64,000 nt of DNA from K23-9 sp964491205 (lineage in GTDB: Bacteria > Planctomycetota > Planctomycetia > Pirellulales > Pirellulaceae): positions 1 through 64,000 of the forward strand of contig CAZBGC010000007.1 in NCBI GenBank assembly GCA_964491205.1, read 5' to 3'. Of the stretch, positions 24,490-34,573 are shown in pieces. A program made the position numbers and the translations under genes. Within the stretch, counting starts at the first letter, position 1. Each line of letters starts with the position of its first letter. The notes beneath the pieces are model-generated. The model saw nothing but the letters and a program-made list of their open reading frames with translations. It had not been told where the DNA came from and made no database searches.

Positions 24490-27417
24490 ATGAAAGACGT
24501 TCAGCGCGCCCTGCTCTTCTGGCCCGCATTTACATCTGCCTTAATTATATTGATTGCATTGATTTCGCCTCTTGAGGACGGTTCATGGCAATCGGTTTCC
24601 CATCAGTTTGCCCAGAAATGGGCTGGCGACAGGGACATAAGTGTTGCGTCCAAAACAAAGTCGTCAAGCGAGGAGATCGCCAAAGCCCCAACGCAGATCC
24701 ATGCAGACACCGGGCTGGCCTACGCACCCATCTCACTAGGTTTGACGGAGCCAGAGAAGGTCGCGTCGCCAGCAAAAAAACCTACGGTAGACAGCAAAGA
24801 CACGATCGAGCGTCTCAACGAAAAGATGTTTGTCGATCAACGTGATTTTGCACTGCAGCCGCCCATGCAGCCGCAAACAATCACACTGCCAAGAGCGATC
24901 GAGCCAGCGCAGACCCCGGATCCACTGCCAGCGACCATTCCGCTTCAAGAAACGGTGCGATCGCAGCCAGTGTTGCAGCCTGCCGACAGAGAAGTCTCTC
25001 GAACACTATCTCTAAACAATGCGCCACTACACCGCGAACCTACTACCACTGCAGTCGATCTGTCCCACCCACTCGAGCGTTCAACTCAGCAAGCTCGTGT
25101 TCGCCAGCCTGAAGACGCGCCCATCGAAATCGCATCGGAATCGCCGAAAGCTGAACTGTCCACAACTGTTAAAGATCGTGACGCATCGACCGACGTTCGC
25201 GGATCGGTTTTGCCAAAGTCGGTTCGTAGCCTAGCGAAAATGCGACCGCGAATCGAAAACGCTCGTCGTGCGGATCGCGTCGCCGGAGACTTGGATCCCG
25301 CTTCGCACGGATCGCAGGATTCACAGGAGCCAGTCGTCAAGCCAACCATCACAGGAAACCCCGGCACGTGGCCTCTCACGACACGGCTCAGCGAGCAGCT
25401 CGAAAAACTAACTGCGCAACTGCCATCGAGTTTCGAAGACAGTCGCTCGATTCATGACTGGGTGACAAGTGTGAATGCGCGGCTGAACCAACTAAACAGT
25501 CTTCCGAGACTAGGCGATTCTTCCGCTGGCGCTTTGATTGAACAGCTAAGTGGCCTGGCCGACACCGGCCTTCAACATGCAGAACGAATAGAAGATCGTC
25601 GCATTCAGATCGCCTACCTGCAAACCGCGCATGCCTTGAAAAGACGCATGGCCGTTTGGCAGCCAGTGTGGGCCGTTGTTTCACAGCAACATCCGGCCGA
25701 TTCATTCGACTCGCAAGACGCGTTCCAAAGCAGTGTAGCGTCCAGCGTCAATGCGATACGATCCGAACTTGCCTCTACTGGAGATACAGACGGATGGGCC
25801 GACTTCTTGATGCTCCAAGAGCTAACTGACGCGGCGAGGAGTGACAATGCGAATGTTCGCGCGGCAACGGCCCAGCGAGTTCTCGCACGTATCCAATGGC
25901 ATGGGCTGACACCGCTTCACCGTGAATGGCTGAATCGCCAGTCTATCGACCAGTTGGTGGCGGCGATCCAGCCCTGGTCGCAGTCGCCCATTGACTACGC
26001 GGCTTTGCTAAACCAAATCGAACGGAAGGAATCTGATGCAATCGATTTGGCTGACATCGACATTGCCAGTGCGACTCAGTCACTTCGCTACTCCGGCAAT
26101 GCGGCGGCGACTCAAGTTGCTTTGGCTATCGACACACACTACCGCAATGCAAACATACGAACGGCGATCAGCCAAGAGATGTTGAGCCGCCTTATCCCAT
26201 CGGTTGAGCCGACGACCGTCCCCGTGCGAACCAACATGCTTGGCAGCCGCATCAAGGGAATCAGTCACGTCAACAGTCATCTTGCCTTGCAGCTTCACCC
26301 CGCAGTTGGAAGCTGGCAGCTCCTGCTACAAACCCAAGGAAACGTCTATACACACAGCGTCGGACAAAAGGGACAAGTTCAGTTTCGCACACGCGGCCAA
26401 TCAAACTTTGCTGCCGCAACACCGATTACGATCAAACCCGATGGCGTGGATTTAGGTGATTCGTCAATCAATGTTCAAGGCAACACGCGACTTAGAAATG
26501 TCAACTCCCAATACGATAGCTGGCCCTTGCTTGGCTCGCTGGCGCGATCGATCATCACGGCAAGGTACAACGAGCGTTCGGGACTGACTTCGCGCGTGGC
26601 CAACAGACGAATGAGAACGCAGATCGCAGATGGTATCGATGAGCGACTGGAAGCCAAAGTCGCCAAGTCCACGTCGCGACTTAATGAGGTCGTGATGGGC
26701 CCATTGCATTCGCTGAAACTGCAGCCCAAAGTCATCGAAATGCAGACAACCGACGACCGTCTGATTGCCAGATACCGACTTGCTGGCGATTTGCAGATCG
26801 GTGCCTCGACGCCTAGACCGCGGGCACCAAGCGATAGCTTGTTGAGCGTCCAGATCAACCAGTCAGCGCTGAACAACACCCTCGAGAAGATTGTCCCTCA
26901 AGGTACGCCAACAACGATTCAGGCCGCGTTTGACAACACGCTGGCGATCTTCGGACGTCAGAGCATGCCGCTGCCCGCGGATATCCCCACCGACGTGCAA
27001 ATTCAATTCACCAAAGCCCGTCCCATTACGATCGAAATGGAGGAAGGCATCCTTTGGATTACGATGCGAGTGGTCGAGTTAAGCCGTGAAAAAGGTGGCA
27101 AACTGAATCGCTTTATCGTCCGGGCTGGCTACCGTCCGGAGATTGAAGGACTTCGTGTATCGCTTGTTCGCGACGGGCACTTGCGAATCAGCGGCCCTGG
27201 CATGGCCATGCGGCAACGACTCCCGATTCGAGCGATCTTCAATAAAGTCTTCTCGCCAAATCACAATATCCCCGTGACCAGCGAGTCCTTTGCAAACGCA
27301 GAATCACTAGCGGATTGTGCGATAAGCCAAGTCGAAATTCGCGACGGTTGGATGGCGCTTGCGGTGAGCCCCGCGATGAGAGAACAGATTGCCGAAGGCA
27401 AGTCGTCGCTGAAGTAA
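24490..27417 (+). CDS. Large exported or membrane-anchored protein of unknown function
   Basis: 975 residues from ATG 24490 (MKDVQRALLFWPAF); a GTG at 24445 would add 15 residues before the membrane segment. One hydrophobic helix (SALIILIALISPLED) at about residues 14-28 serves as signal anchor. Residues about 80-300 are rich in Pro, Gln, Thr and Ala and look disordered. A conserved-looking globular part follows, from LTTRLSEQLEKLTAQLPSS onward, with the last 400 residues (QLHPAVGSWQLLLQTQGNV, IVRAGYRPEIEGLRVSLVRD) rich in beta strands. I do not recognise a named domain. It stands alone between divergent fcl and convergent yidC. Confidence 0.7.
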   Translation: MKDVQRALLFWPAFTSALIILIALISPLEDGSWQSVSHQFAQKWAGDRDISVASKTKSSSEEIAKAPTQIHADTGLAYAPISLGLTEPEKVASPAKKPTVDSKDTIERLNEKMFVDQRDFALQPPMQPQTITLPRAIEPAQTPDPLPATIPLQETVRSQPVLQPADREVSRTLSLNNAPLHREPTTTAVDLSHPLERSTQQARVRQPEDAPIEIASESPKAELSTTVKDRDASTDVRGSVLPKSVRSLAKMRPRIENARRADRVAGDLDPASHGSQDSQEPVVKPTITGNPGTWPLTTRLSEQLEKLTAQLPSSFEDSRSIHDWVTSVNARLNQLNSLPRLGDSSAGALIEQLSGLADTGLQHAERIEDRRIQIAYLQTAHALKRRMAVWQPVWAVVSQQHPADSFDSQDAFQSSVASSVNAIRSELASTGDTDGWADFLMLQELTDAARSDNANVRAATAQRVLARIQWHGLTPLHREWLNRQSIDQLVAAIQPWSQSPIDYAALLNQIERKESDAIDLADIDIASATQSLRYSGNAAATQVALAIDTHYRNANIRTAISQEMLSRLIPSVEPTTVPVRTNMLGSRIKGISHVNSHLALQLHPAVGSWQLLLQTQGNVYTHSVGQKGQVQFRTRGQSNFAAATPITIKPDGVDLGDSSINVQGNTRLRNVNSQYDSWPLLGSLARSIITARYNERSGLTSRVANRRMRTQIADGIDERLEAKVAKSTSRLNEVVMGPLHSLKLQPKVIEMQTTDDRLIARYRLAGDLQIGASTPRPRAPSDSLLSVQINQSALNNTLEKIVPQGTPTTIQAAFDNTLAIFGRQSMPLPADIPTDVQIQFTKARPITIEMEEGILWITMRVVELSREKGGKLNRFIVRAGYRPEIEGLRVSLVRDGHLRISGPGMAMRQRLPIRAIFNKVFSPNHNIPVTSESFANAESLADCAISQVEIRDGWMALAVSPAMREQIAEGKSSLK

Positions 27418-27520
27418 GATCGCCCAGCACGTCAAGTGTACCCAAAACGAAGCGACAGAGCTGGGTCCATGACGCAAGGGCCCCATGTAGTAGCCCGTGC
27501 AGTAACAGGCTCGCGCCGCA

Positions 27521-30043
27521 CTACTTTTTCTTCTTGTTGTTGCCTTTGGGCGGACGCTTGCGTTTGCTAGGCGGCAACGCGGGCTCTTCGGGCGGCGTGA
27601 TTTGCGCTCGAATTTTGTCAGCCAGCGTTTCCTTTTTTTTGGCCGTCGTGGTGATCGTGCCTCCACCCCCGGCCGAAGCCGCGTTGATCGCGTCGATGTC
27701 AAAGTGCTTTGTCTTTGGCAACGTTTTCTTCACCAGGATGCGTTCACAAATGCCCCACAAGCTGCTGGCAATGAAATACAAACACAAGCCAGCGGGCACG
27801 CGGAAGAAGAACAGACCCATGAACAGGGTCATGAAGCCCATGACTTTTTGAGTCATCGCGGTTTGCTCGTCCGTTGCAGGCGGCATGAACATCTTCTGCT
27901 GCGCCAAGAACAGCACCACCACGAAGACAGGCAGGATGTTGAAGTAAGGCCCCAACCATCCGACGCCACGTCCAGAGAAGTACTCCATCAACCAGCTGTC
28001 CCAACGGGTGAACATGTCGGGACCTGAAAGGTTCGATGCCCAGGCAGTGGCCGAAGACAGAGGCGCCTGTCGAAGTTCGATATCCACTGAAAGGGCTCGA
28101 TACAGACCAATAAAGATCGGCAACTGCAAGAACATCGGCAGACAACCTGCCAAGGGATTGAAGCCGACCTTTTGCTGCAACTCGCGTTGTGCCTTAAGCC
28201 GTCCTTCCATGTCGTCTTTGTATTTGTCAGCAATTTTCTTTAACTCAGGAGCCAGCTCCTGCATCCGTTGAGCGTTGATGGCAGCTTTGCGGCTGAGTGG
28301 AAACATCAAACCACGGACACACACCGTCAACAAAATGATGGCGACAGCGTAGTTGCCAACGATGCCGTACAGTGTGTGCAGCACACCGACCAAAATTTTC
28401 GCAAACCAAGAGAACCACCCGTAGTAGATCGTATTACTTAGTCCGGCCTGCTCGACGATTTCGGGATCCTTTGGCCCCGCAAACAGCCGAAAACTGTGCC
28501 CAAGCGCTGCTCCGGGAGGGACATCTCGCACGACGCTGTCCAGATAGAACGATGTATTGACCGCGTGTTCTTGGTATTTCTTTATCTTGGATTCGTTGGC
28601 GACAATCGTCGCGGTGCCGCGACGAAAATACGACATCGTGTCGCGTCCTTCCGGCGGCACATAGGCGCAGTTGAAGTACTGTGCATCGACGCCGATATAG
28701 CTCAACTCACGACGTGTATCGTCCCCGTCTTCGGCAAAGATGACTTCATCAGTATCTTTAGGGTTCTTTCGAGCGTGCTTCAGAACATTGCAGCCCGTTA
28801 TTAGCTGCCACCCATCCGCCTCGGTTTGATACGTGATGTCGCGGGCAGCCGCACGACTCCAGCTCGGATTGATCTTGTTGCTATACCACCAGCCTTCCAT
28901 TGTGACGCCGTTCACACCATTCAGGCGGTATGCCAATTTCTGCGGTTCCTTGGCCAAATTTTCCACTTGAACGGACATGTCCAACATGTAGCTATCGGGC
29001 TGCAACGCGTAACTTCGTCGAAGACGGACAGGCTTACCGCCAATCGATTTCATTTCCGACGCCGACAATTCGATATCGAAAACAGCTTCGCCACTATCGC
29101 CGTCCAACCTAGAATTCCAAACCAATTTTGCGGGATCAGCCAAACCGCTAATCGATCGCTCATTCGTCGCAATTCCCTTGCGATTGACTTGCCCCAATGT
29201 CATCAAACAAGAAAGCTGCGAAAGGTTACCTTCGACTTGATCTTCCCCGCCGCTCTCCGCCAAACGCACAAGATCCAAGGGGTGTTCGGTCAGCGTGGCA
29301 ATGAACTCCAGTGTTGCCGCCGTTGTCGTTGATTCATCGCTTTCACCGTCACTGCCGCCGCGCAGCACCTCGACCGCAACTTCTTGGCCCGGCTTTGACT
29401 TGCTCAAAGCCGTCGCAATGTCCGCGGGCGTTGATACAGGAGTCTTCGCGACCGACAGAATGATATCGCCCGGCTGTACCCCGACATCGCCTGAAGCTGT
29501 TTTGGCAAGCGCCGCGGGAGTGCCAGGTCCAACGACGTTGACGCGGACGCCGGTTGCTTGGTCAGCGGGCTCGCCAGCAAAGTAGCCCAGATAGCCCGTG
29601 CGTGTATCGACACGGTGGTACTTTAGCTCCTCACCTTCGCCGCGAGTGGTTAGCTCAAGGCGTTCGATGCCACCCCCACGACTGTTCAGTGTCACCAACA
29701 TCTGATAGCCGGACGCTGGATCCATCGACCCCAGCGTGATCCACTCTGGACGGTCGGCTCTCATTTGTGGCCGATCGGATTCCTGCGGTTCGTTATCGCC
29801 GGAGGCGTCGGCCGTCGCGAGTGTCGCGTCATCGCTGTTTGAGTCAGCCGATTCCCTATCAGCCGATTTCTTGTCATTCCCGTCTGCGTCGATGACTTGG
29901 ACATCGTCATCAGCATCAGCCTGCTGGACCGCGTTCTGCGCAGCCTGGGGTGCCGGAGGTGGCGCGAACATGACTCGCAGGCTGATGTAGAAAAAGAAAA
30001 ACGCCGTCGATGCGATAATGAAGGAGAGCAGACGACGTTCCAC
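27521..30043 (-). CDS. yidC: Membrane protein insertase YidC with a periplasmic PDZ-like domain
   Basis: Inserts and folds inner-membrane proteins. The 840-residue length is well above the roughly 550 of most Gram-negative YidC. TM1 is at residues 7-25 (FIIASTAFFFFYISLRV). The large periplasmic domain contains, at about 160-215, a PDZ-like insert: VNVVGPGTPAALAKTA, GVQPGDIILSVAKTPVST and PGQEVAVEVLRGG. The conserved YidC core follows: NYAVAIILLTVCVRGLMFPL, QELAPELKKIADKYKDD and GCLPMFLQLPIFIGLYRAL. The C-terminus is strongly basic (PPSKRKRPPKGNNKKKK), fitting ribosome contact. rnpA and rpmH, often neighbours, are absent here. Confidence 0.93.
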   Translation of the reverse strand: MERRLLSFIIASTAFFFFYISLRVMFAPPPAPQAAQNAVQQADADDDVQVIDADGNDKKSADRESADSNSDDATLATADASGDNEPQESDRPQMRADRPEWITLGSMDPASGYQMLVTLNSRGGGIERLELTTRGEGEELKYHRVDTRTGYLGYFAGEPADQATGVRVNVVGPGTPAALAKTASGDVGVQPGDIILSVAKTPVSTPADIATALSKSKPGQEVAVEVLRGGSDGESDESTTTAATLEFIATLTEHPLDLVRLAESGGEDQVEGNLSQLSCLMTLGQVNRKGIATNERSISGLADPAKLVWNSRLDGDSGEAVFDIELSASEMKSIGGKPVRLRRSYALQPDSYMLDMSVQVENLAKEPQKLAYRLNGVNGVTMEGWWYSNKINPSWSRAAARDITYQTEADGWQLITGCNVLKHARKNPKDTDEVIFAEDGDDTRRELSYIGVDAQYFNCAYVPPEGRDTMSYFRRGTATIVANESKIKKYQEHAVNTSFYLDSVVRDVPPGAALGHSFRLFAGPKDPEIVEQAGLSNTIYYGWFSWFAKILVGVLHTLYGIVGNYAVAIILLTVCVRGLMFPLSRKAAINAQRMQELAPELKKIADKYKDDMEGRLKAQRELQQKVGFNPLAGCLPMFLQLPIFIGLYRALSVDIELRQAPLSSATAWASNLSGPDMFTRWDSWLMEYFSGRGVGWLGPYFNILPVFVVVLFLAQQKMFMPPATDEQTAMTQKVMGFMTLFMGLFFFRVPAGLCLYFIASSLWGICERILVKKTLPKTKHFDIDAINAASAGGGGTITTTAKKKETLADKIRAQITPPEEPALPPSKRKRPPKGNNKKKK

Positions 30044-30456
30044 GGTAAATCCAGAATTCTAAGTGGCAGGGGGAGCGCGACGTTGGGCCATCCGCAACTC
30101 GCTGAGCGAGACGCAAGAGACCGTTGATCGAACCAAACAATGGCGATGCGAGCGCGCGAAACGGCGGCTCGGCTGGGTATTCTGTCCCCAGACCCATTTC
30201 TTGGGAAGGTGAACCGGCGGACTGCGAAGAGAATTTATGCGAAGAAATGGACACTTCTGGTTAATCGCCAGCATCCGTCAAATGCAAGCCGCAAACGCAT
30301 CCGGCGTTTCGCGGTTCTTCTTCAACTCACGAGGTAGCAGATCGTGCCGCTTTTTTGTCTTTGATTCGCATCCAATTGATCTCCTCTCCCTTGGAAGAGT
30401 GAAATTGTAGTGGCGATTGGCGAGCAAGACGAATAAAGCCCGACCTACTCGAAGCC
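30044..30456. other. Intergenic region upstream of yidC
   Basis: About 410 bp. It must contain the yidC promoter and the 3' end of the large cytochrome gene. A weak plus-strand hairpin (CACGA/TCGTG around 30329-30347, followed by a T run at about 30352) is the only structure I can point to. Short frames on both strands are basic and unlike known small ribosomal proteins such as L34. Confidence 0.4.
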
Positions 30457-33400
30457 TTACTTGCCAGGCCTGGAAGCGATCTCAATCGGCTGTAGAACGC
30501 CTAGATAAGCCATTAAGTCCGATATTTCCTGCTGCGACAAACCGTCCACAAGCCCCGAAGGCATATTGCTGCTGGTACTCGGCAGGATTTGGTCGATCTC
30601 TTTTTCGGGAACTCGGGTGAGGTTGTTCTTCGCGTCGCGTACCGTCATGTCACCGTTTGATTCTGCGTTGACCAATCCGATCAGCACGCGTCCATCCAAC
30701 GTGAGCACCTTCTTGCTGGCGTACTGGCTGCTGATAACGTGGGCGGGATACAAAATCGACTCAACGATTTCACGCTTTGAAAAACGACGCGCGATGCCGG
30801 AGAGGTTTGGCCCGACAGCCACACCGTTGGTACCAAACTGGTGACAATCAGCACATTTTGCTTTGGCGAAGACTTCGCGACCGTGAATAGGATCGCCATA
30901 CTTGCCTTTATCGCTCTCCAAATAGCTAACCAGCTGATTGAAATCCCAACGCGATTCGTCTTCCTTGGGCAGTTCCGCAGCAACTCGATCGGGATACATC
31001 TTGGCGTACCATTTTTGCCAAGGACGCATCGTGTTCTCCGCACCCTCGGGACGTGTCATCCCGGTCCAATGCTCAAGCAGTGACTCCACATGCTCATAAC
31101 TGTTGTTTTGTTTTTCCGCGCGAACTCCCAAGAGGATCAACTGACGAATCGCCATTGGATCATCCGTCGCGATCGGTGCGCGTCGGAGTGCTTTGACAAC
31201 CTCATCGGCAGATTGGTTTTCCAGCACATTGAGGCTTCGTACCAAATAGTCCCAGTTTTCTCCTTCGGGATGAAGTGAAAGCGCCATTGCGATGACACTG
31301 CGACGCTCAGGTTCGCTGCGCCATAATTTGCGAAGATAGTTGCCTGACTCATCATCGTCAGCTGTTGCCAGCATGGCGATGATCCCTGTACGCAAGCGGC
31401 GCTCTGTTTCACCAATTTGAGGATCTGCGATCAACTTTCGGTCAAGGTTGCGCAGTTTTTCCGCGGTCTCTTTGTTGATCGGCCGCTCTAGTTTGTAGAT
31501 GGCGGCCAACGCGGCATTACGCCAGACATCGCCCTGCTCTAACAAAGCATGAGCATCGTCAGCCGAAAGGGCCTTTGCAAAGTCGCGCGTAATCGCCGCC
31601 ACATACATTGGCAATGCGCCTTCGCTACTCTCGCTGGCTAGCTTCTCGTAAAACTTCAGCACGCGAAAACGCTGTTTGGCATTCCACTGCGGTGCAAGAA
31701 ACTGCAAGTGCATCGCGACCAAGACTCGGTCATCTTTGGGAGCATCCGATTCGATATAGTCCAAGGCGCGATCGGCTACGCCATCTGCTTTCAAGTAAGC
31801 AGCCAGTTTGATCAGCTCTTGATTCATGCGACCTTCGCTGGCCGGAAACTCTTCAGCAATCTGATCGCGAAGCGCAACGACGCGAGAAGGATCCACTTTG
31901 CCACGATGCATCGCGACTTGGCACAAACGCAGCGCGTCAATGAAGTCTGCGTCACTGAGAAACCCAGTCATCATCTCGCTGGTACGTTGCAGCACCATCA
32001 TCGCAGAAGCTTCGGTCGGTTCAGCATTGATCAACGCAAGCATTCCGTTCAACGCAATACGGACGTCTGCCGTATTGACGACTTCCTCACGCCATGCCTT
32101 CGTCGGCATTCTTTCCAAGACTCGGCGTGCAACAAACGAAAGCGTACGATCATCGCTCGCGACCGATGGCATCAGTCGTTCGGTGGTTTCGGGGAAGGTC
32201 CCGCTACGCAGCATCGCTTCGCAAACCGATCGGCGAACACGAGGATCACTGTCGTCTAGCATTTCGATCAGTCGCTTAGCGGTTTGCTCGCCGGGATGCA
32301 GCCCCATCAGCGTCGCGGCACGCGCTCGCACTTTCTCATTGGGAGCTCGCGTAAGTTCGATCACCAATTCTTCGCTTGGCACGGGGCCAAAGAGTTGCAT
32401 GAGCTCCATAGCGCGAACGCGGTACTCAGCTGGATTGTCGTCGCTGTACGCGACACCGGCGACCAGTTGAGACCACTGACTTCCGAGTTCCCGTTTGATT
32501 TTTGCAATCTCTTGTCGAGCCCAAGCGGATTCAAGCTGTGGCTGGCGAATCGCAGCAGCGACGCCTGTCCCTAGCTTCTTGATTCGGTCTGGCACATCAC
32601 CTTTGTAGACGACTCGATAAACACCACCTGCCGTTCCACGGCCACCGGTGCAAAAGTACAGAGCACCGTCGGGACCGACGTCCAAGTCCGTCACGTTCAG
32701 GGGCTGACCTTGTAGAAAGACCTCGCTGTCAGCAATGTAGCCCGCACCACGTGGACGTAGCCGAACGTTCAAAATACGACCTTCAGACCAATCGGCCAAG
32801 AACATCGTGTCTTGATATCGAACAGGGAACATGAAGTGCTGGTAGGTGACGCCACCTGTTGGGCTCCCGCGTCCTGTATTGAGCAACGAGGGGATGCGAT
32901 CGTAGTAGTGTTCTGGCCATTTCGCCCAGCCGGTTCGCCAGCCTAATTCTGAACCTTCGGTGATATCGAACAACGCTGTCGGTCGATACCAGGCCGTGCC
33001 TTTGTCTGCTTCCATGTCGGCATCGTGGACAAACAACCCGCCATCGGAGTTGAAAACGACGTCGTATGCGTTGCGTACTCCACCGGCAACACGTTCGACG
33101 ATCGTGCCTTCGGTGTTGGTCCGCACGATGGTCCCACCAGGCGCTTTGATCCCTAATGCGTGCCCGCCTGGATCTTCGTAGCGAGGCAACAAATCGCCTT
33201 CATAAATATCGCGATAAGTATCTCCCACGCCTCGTTTGCCAACGGCTTGAACATGACTGCCCACCGCAATGTAAATCATCCCGTCTGGTCCTAGACGCAG
33301 ACCGTGTGGTCCATGCTCGCCTGATTTGCCTTTAAACTTCAGAACTGTCTTGACCTTTTCAAGCGACCCGTTCCGATCTTCGTCAGTCAATCGGTACAGC

Positions 33401-34446
33401 GCTGATCCATCGGGGCCATCGCCTGTTACGAAGACTTCGCCGTTGAGCGGAAGAATGCCCTGACAAGAAGTCACCTCGTCACAATACGTTCGCACCTTTT
33501 CGGGAACACCATCTTTGTCCGCGTCAAAGACCAGCAACAGTGGACCGCCTTCTTGCGAAACGATGATGTGTCCGAATTCGTTGAAAGTCATCGCGATGAC
33601 AGACCCAACTTTCTCGTCGTTGAGTACGCGCTGGACACCGAACCCGCGTTGAATTTGAAATCGTTCACGTTGGTCGGATTCGGTTTCGGGAGTAGCCGCG
33701 ACTTGTGGATCGTGGTCCCATGGGGCGGTTTCACCAAATTTGCCGAACGAGCTGGCTGATCCCCAGAGCCGGTCATTAAAGACCACTGTGTTCCAAGATG
33801 ACTGCTCCTGCGTACTGGTCCTCCAGGAGGCATCCGAGCTAAAGGTGTACCACTTGTCACCCGTATTCGGTTTGACGGCAACCCGTGCTGCCAGGGCAGC
33901 GGTTTCGCCGTGGGTATTGACCACTTTGACAGCGACTAGATTTCGCCCAATCTGAAAGTGCTTTGAGACGTCATACTCATCGACAACGCTGGGCGAACCT
34001 CCGCGCCCGACAAGATTGCCGTTGATGTACAGCTCGTAGTTGTCGTCAGCCGTGATTTCGATCCGGCCTTCCGATGCAACCCGAATGTTGATGGGCTTGC
34101 GAAACCAGCAGGCCTGCCCGGGTGTCACGGGGCGCTCCAGGTTGCTGCCGGCAGCCCAAATCCAGTTGGCTTCCTCGGCAGAGGCTCGCTGAACAGTTCC
34201 TATCGCGACAAACGATATCACCACAAACGATATCGCCACCGCAAACGACATGCCGACGGAGGCTCGCAATGACTTACACCTGATTTCTCGCTGAGCGTGA
34301 CGCGTCGGTGACGTCGTTGTTTTGGTCTGAATCGTAAGGGCGGGTCCGTCCATCGCTAGGCCTTCCATGGCTTCGTTGCTGGGGATGTAATCGGGCGATC
34401 GTGGATAAGTTGCGGCGAGGTTAGAGGGCCTGCGCATCGCTTGCAA
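30457..34446 (-). CDS. PVC-type exported NHL/sorbosone-dehydrogenase-like, HEAT and cytochrome c protein
   Basis: 1329 residues. A signal helix is near residues 65-85 (AVAISFVVISFVAIGTVQRASA). Then comes a jelly-roll part with ADDNYELYINGNLVGRGG, an NHL/GDH-like propeller (AMTFNEFGHIIVSQEGGPLL, HGPHGLRLGPDGMIYIAVGS, DLDVGPDGALYFCTGG), HEAT-like helical repeats in the middle third, and a C-terminal class I cytochrome c with CADCH at 1198-1202 and a likely distal Met1295 in SSNMPSG. This is the standard architecture of the planctomycete membrane-bound dehydrogenase/haem protein family, believed to act in periplasmic sugar oxidation. The start is uncertain; M4 or M27 are alternatives. Confidence 0.88.
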   Translation of the reverse strand: MQAMRRPSNLAATYPRSPDYIPSNEAMEGLAMDGPALTIQTKTTTSPTRHAQREIRCKSLRASVGMSFAVAISFVVISFVAIGTVQRASAEEANWIWAAGSNLERPVTPGQACWFRKPINIRVASEGRIEITADDNYELYINGNLVGRGGSPSVVDEYDVSKHFQIGRNLVAVKVVNTHGETAALAARVAVKPNTGDKWYTFSSDASWRTSTQEQSSWNTVVFNDRLWGSASSFGKFGETAPWDHDPQVAATPETESDQRERFQIQRGFGVQRVLNDEKVGSVIAMTFNEFGHIIVSQEGGPLLLVFDADKDGVPEKVRTYCDEVTSCQGILPLNGEVFVTGDGPDGSALYRLTDEDRNGSLEKVKTVLKFKGKSGEHGPHGLRLGPDGMIYIAVGSHVQAVGKRGVGDTYRDIYEGDLLPRYEDPGGHALGIKAPGGTIVRTNTEGTIVERVAGGVRNAYDVVFNSDGGLFVHDADMEADKGTAWYRPTALFDITEGSELGWRTGWAKWPEHYYDRIPSLLNTGRGSPTGGVTYQHFMFPVRYQDTMFLADWSEGRILNVRLRPRGAGYIADSEVFLQGQPLNVTDLDVGPDGALYFCTGGRGTAGGVYRVVYKGDVPDRIKKLGTGVAAAIRQPQLESAWARQEIAKIKRELGSQWSQLVAGVAYSDDNPAEYRVRAMELMQLFGPVPSEELVIELTRAPNEKVRARAATLMGLHPGEQTAKRLIEMLDDSDPRVRRSVCEAMLRSGTFPETTERLMPSVASDDRTLSFVARRVLERMPTKAWREEVVNTADVRIALNGMLALINAEPTEASAMMVLQRTSEMMTGFLSDADFIDALRLCQVAMHRGKVDPSRVVALRDQIAEEFPASEGRMNQELIKLAAYLKADGVADRALDYIESDAPKDDRVLVAMHLQFLAPQWNAKQRFRVLKFYEKLASESSEGALPMYVAAITRDFAKALSADDAHALLEQGDVWRNAALAAIYKLERPINKETAEKLRNLDRKLIADPQIGETERRLRTGIIAMLATADDDESGNYLRKLWRSEPERRSVIAMALSLHPEGENWDYLVRSLNVLENQSADEVVKALRRAPIATDDPMAIRQLILLGVRAEKQNNSYEHVESLLEHWTGMTRPEGAENTMRPWQKWYAKMYPDRVAAELPKEDESRWDFNQLVSYLESDKGKYGDPIHGREVFAKAKCADCHQFGTNGVAVGPNLSGIARRFSKREIVESILYPAHVISSQYASKKVLTLDGRVLIGLVNAESNGDMTVRDAKNNLTRVPEKEIDQILPSTSSNMPSGLVDGLSQQEISDLMAYLGVLQPIEIASRPGK

Positions 34447-34573
34447 GTCCGATTTGATAACCTACGAAAGTTACGTGCATTGCGTAGCGAGGGGTCTTGT
34501 CACTATCACGATACCATTGCTCCTGCTGAGACCGCGCTTCTGATGAAAGCCCCAACGCTTGAGCAAACGCCCT

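Noticed and set aside
30140..30337. Basic 65-residue ORF upstream of yidC as ribosomal protein L34 or RnpA
   Set aside because: Neither the L34 pattern nor the RnpA motif is present; it is only a basic-looking open frame in non-coding sequence.
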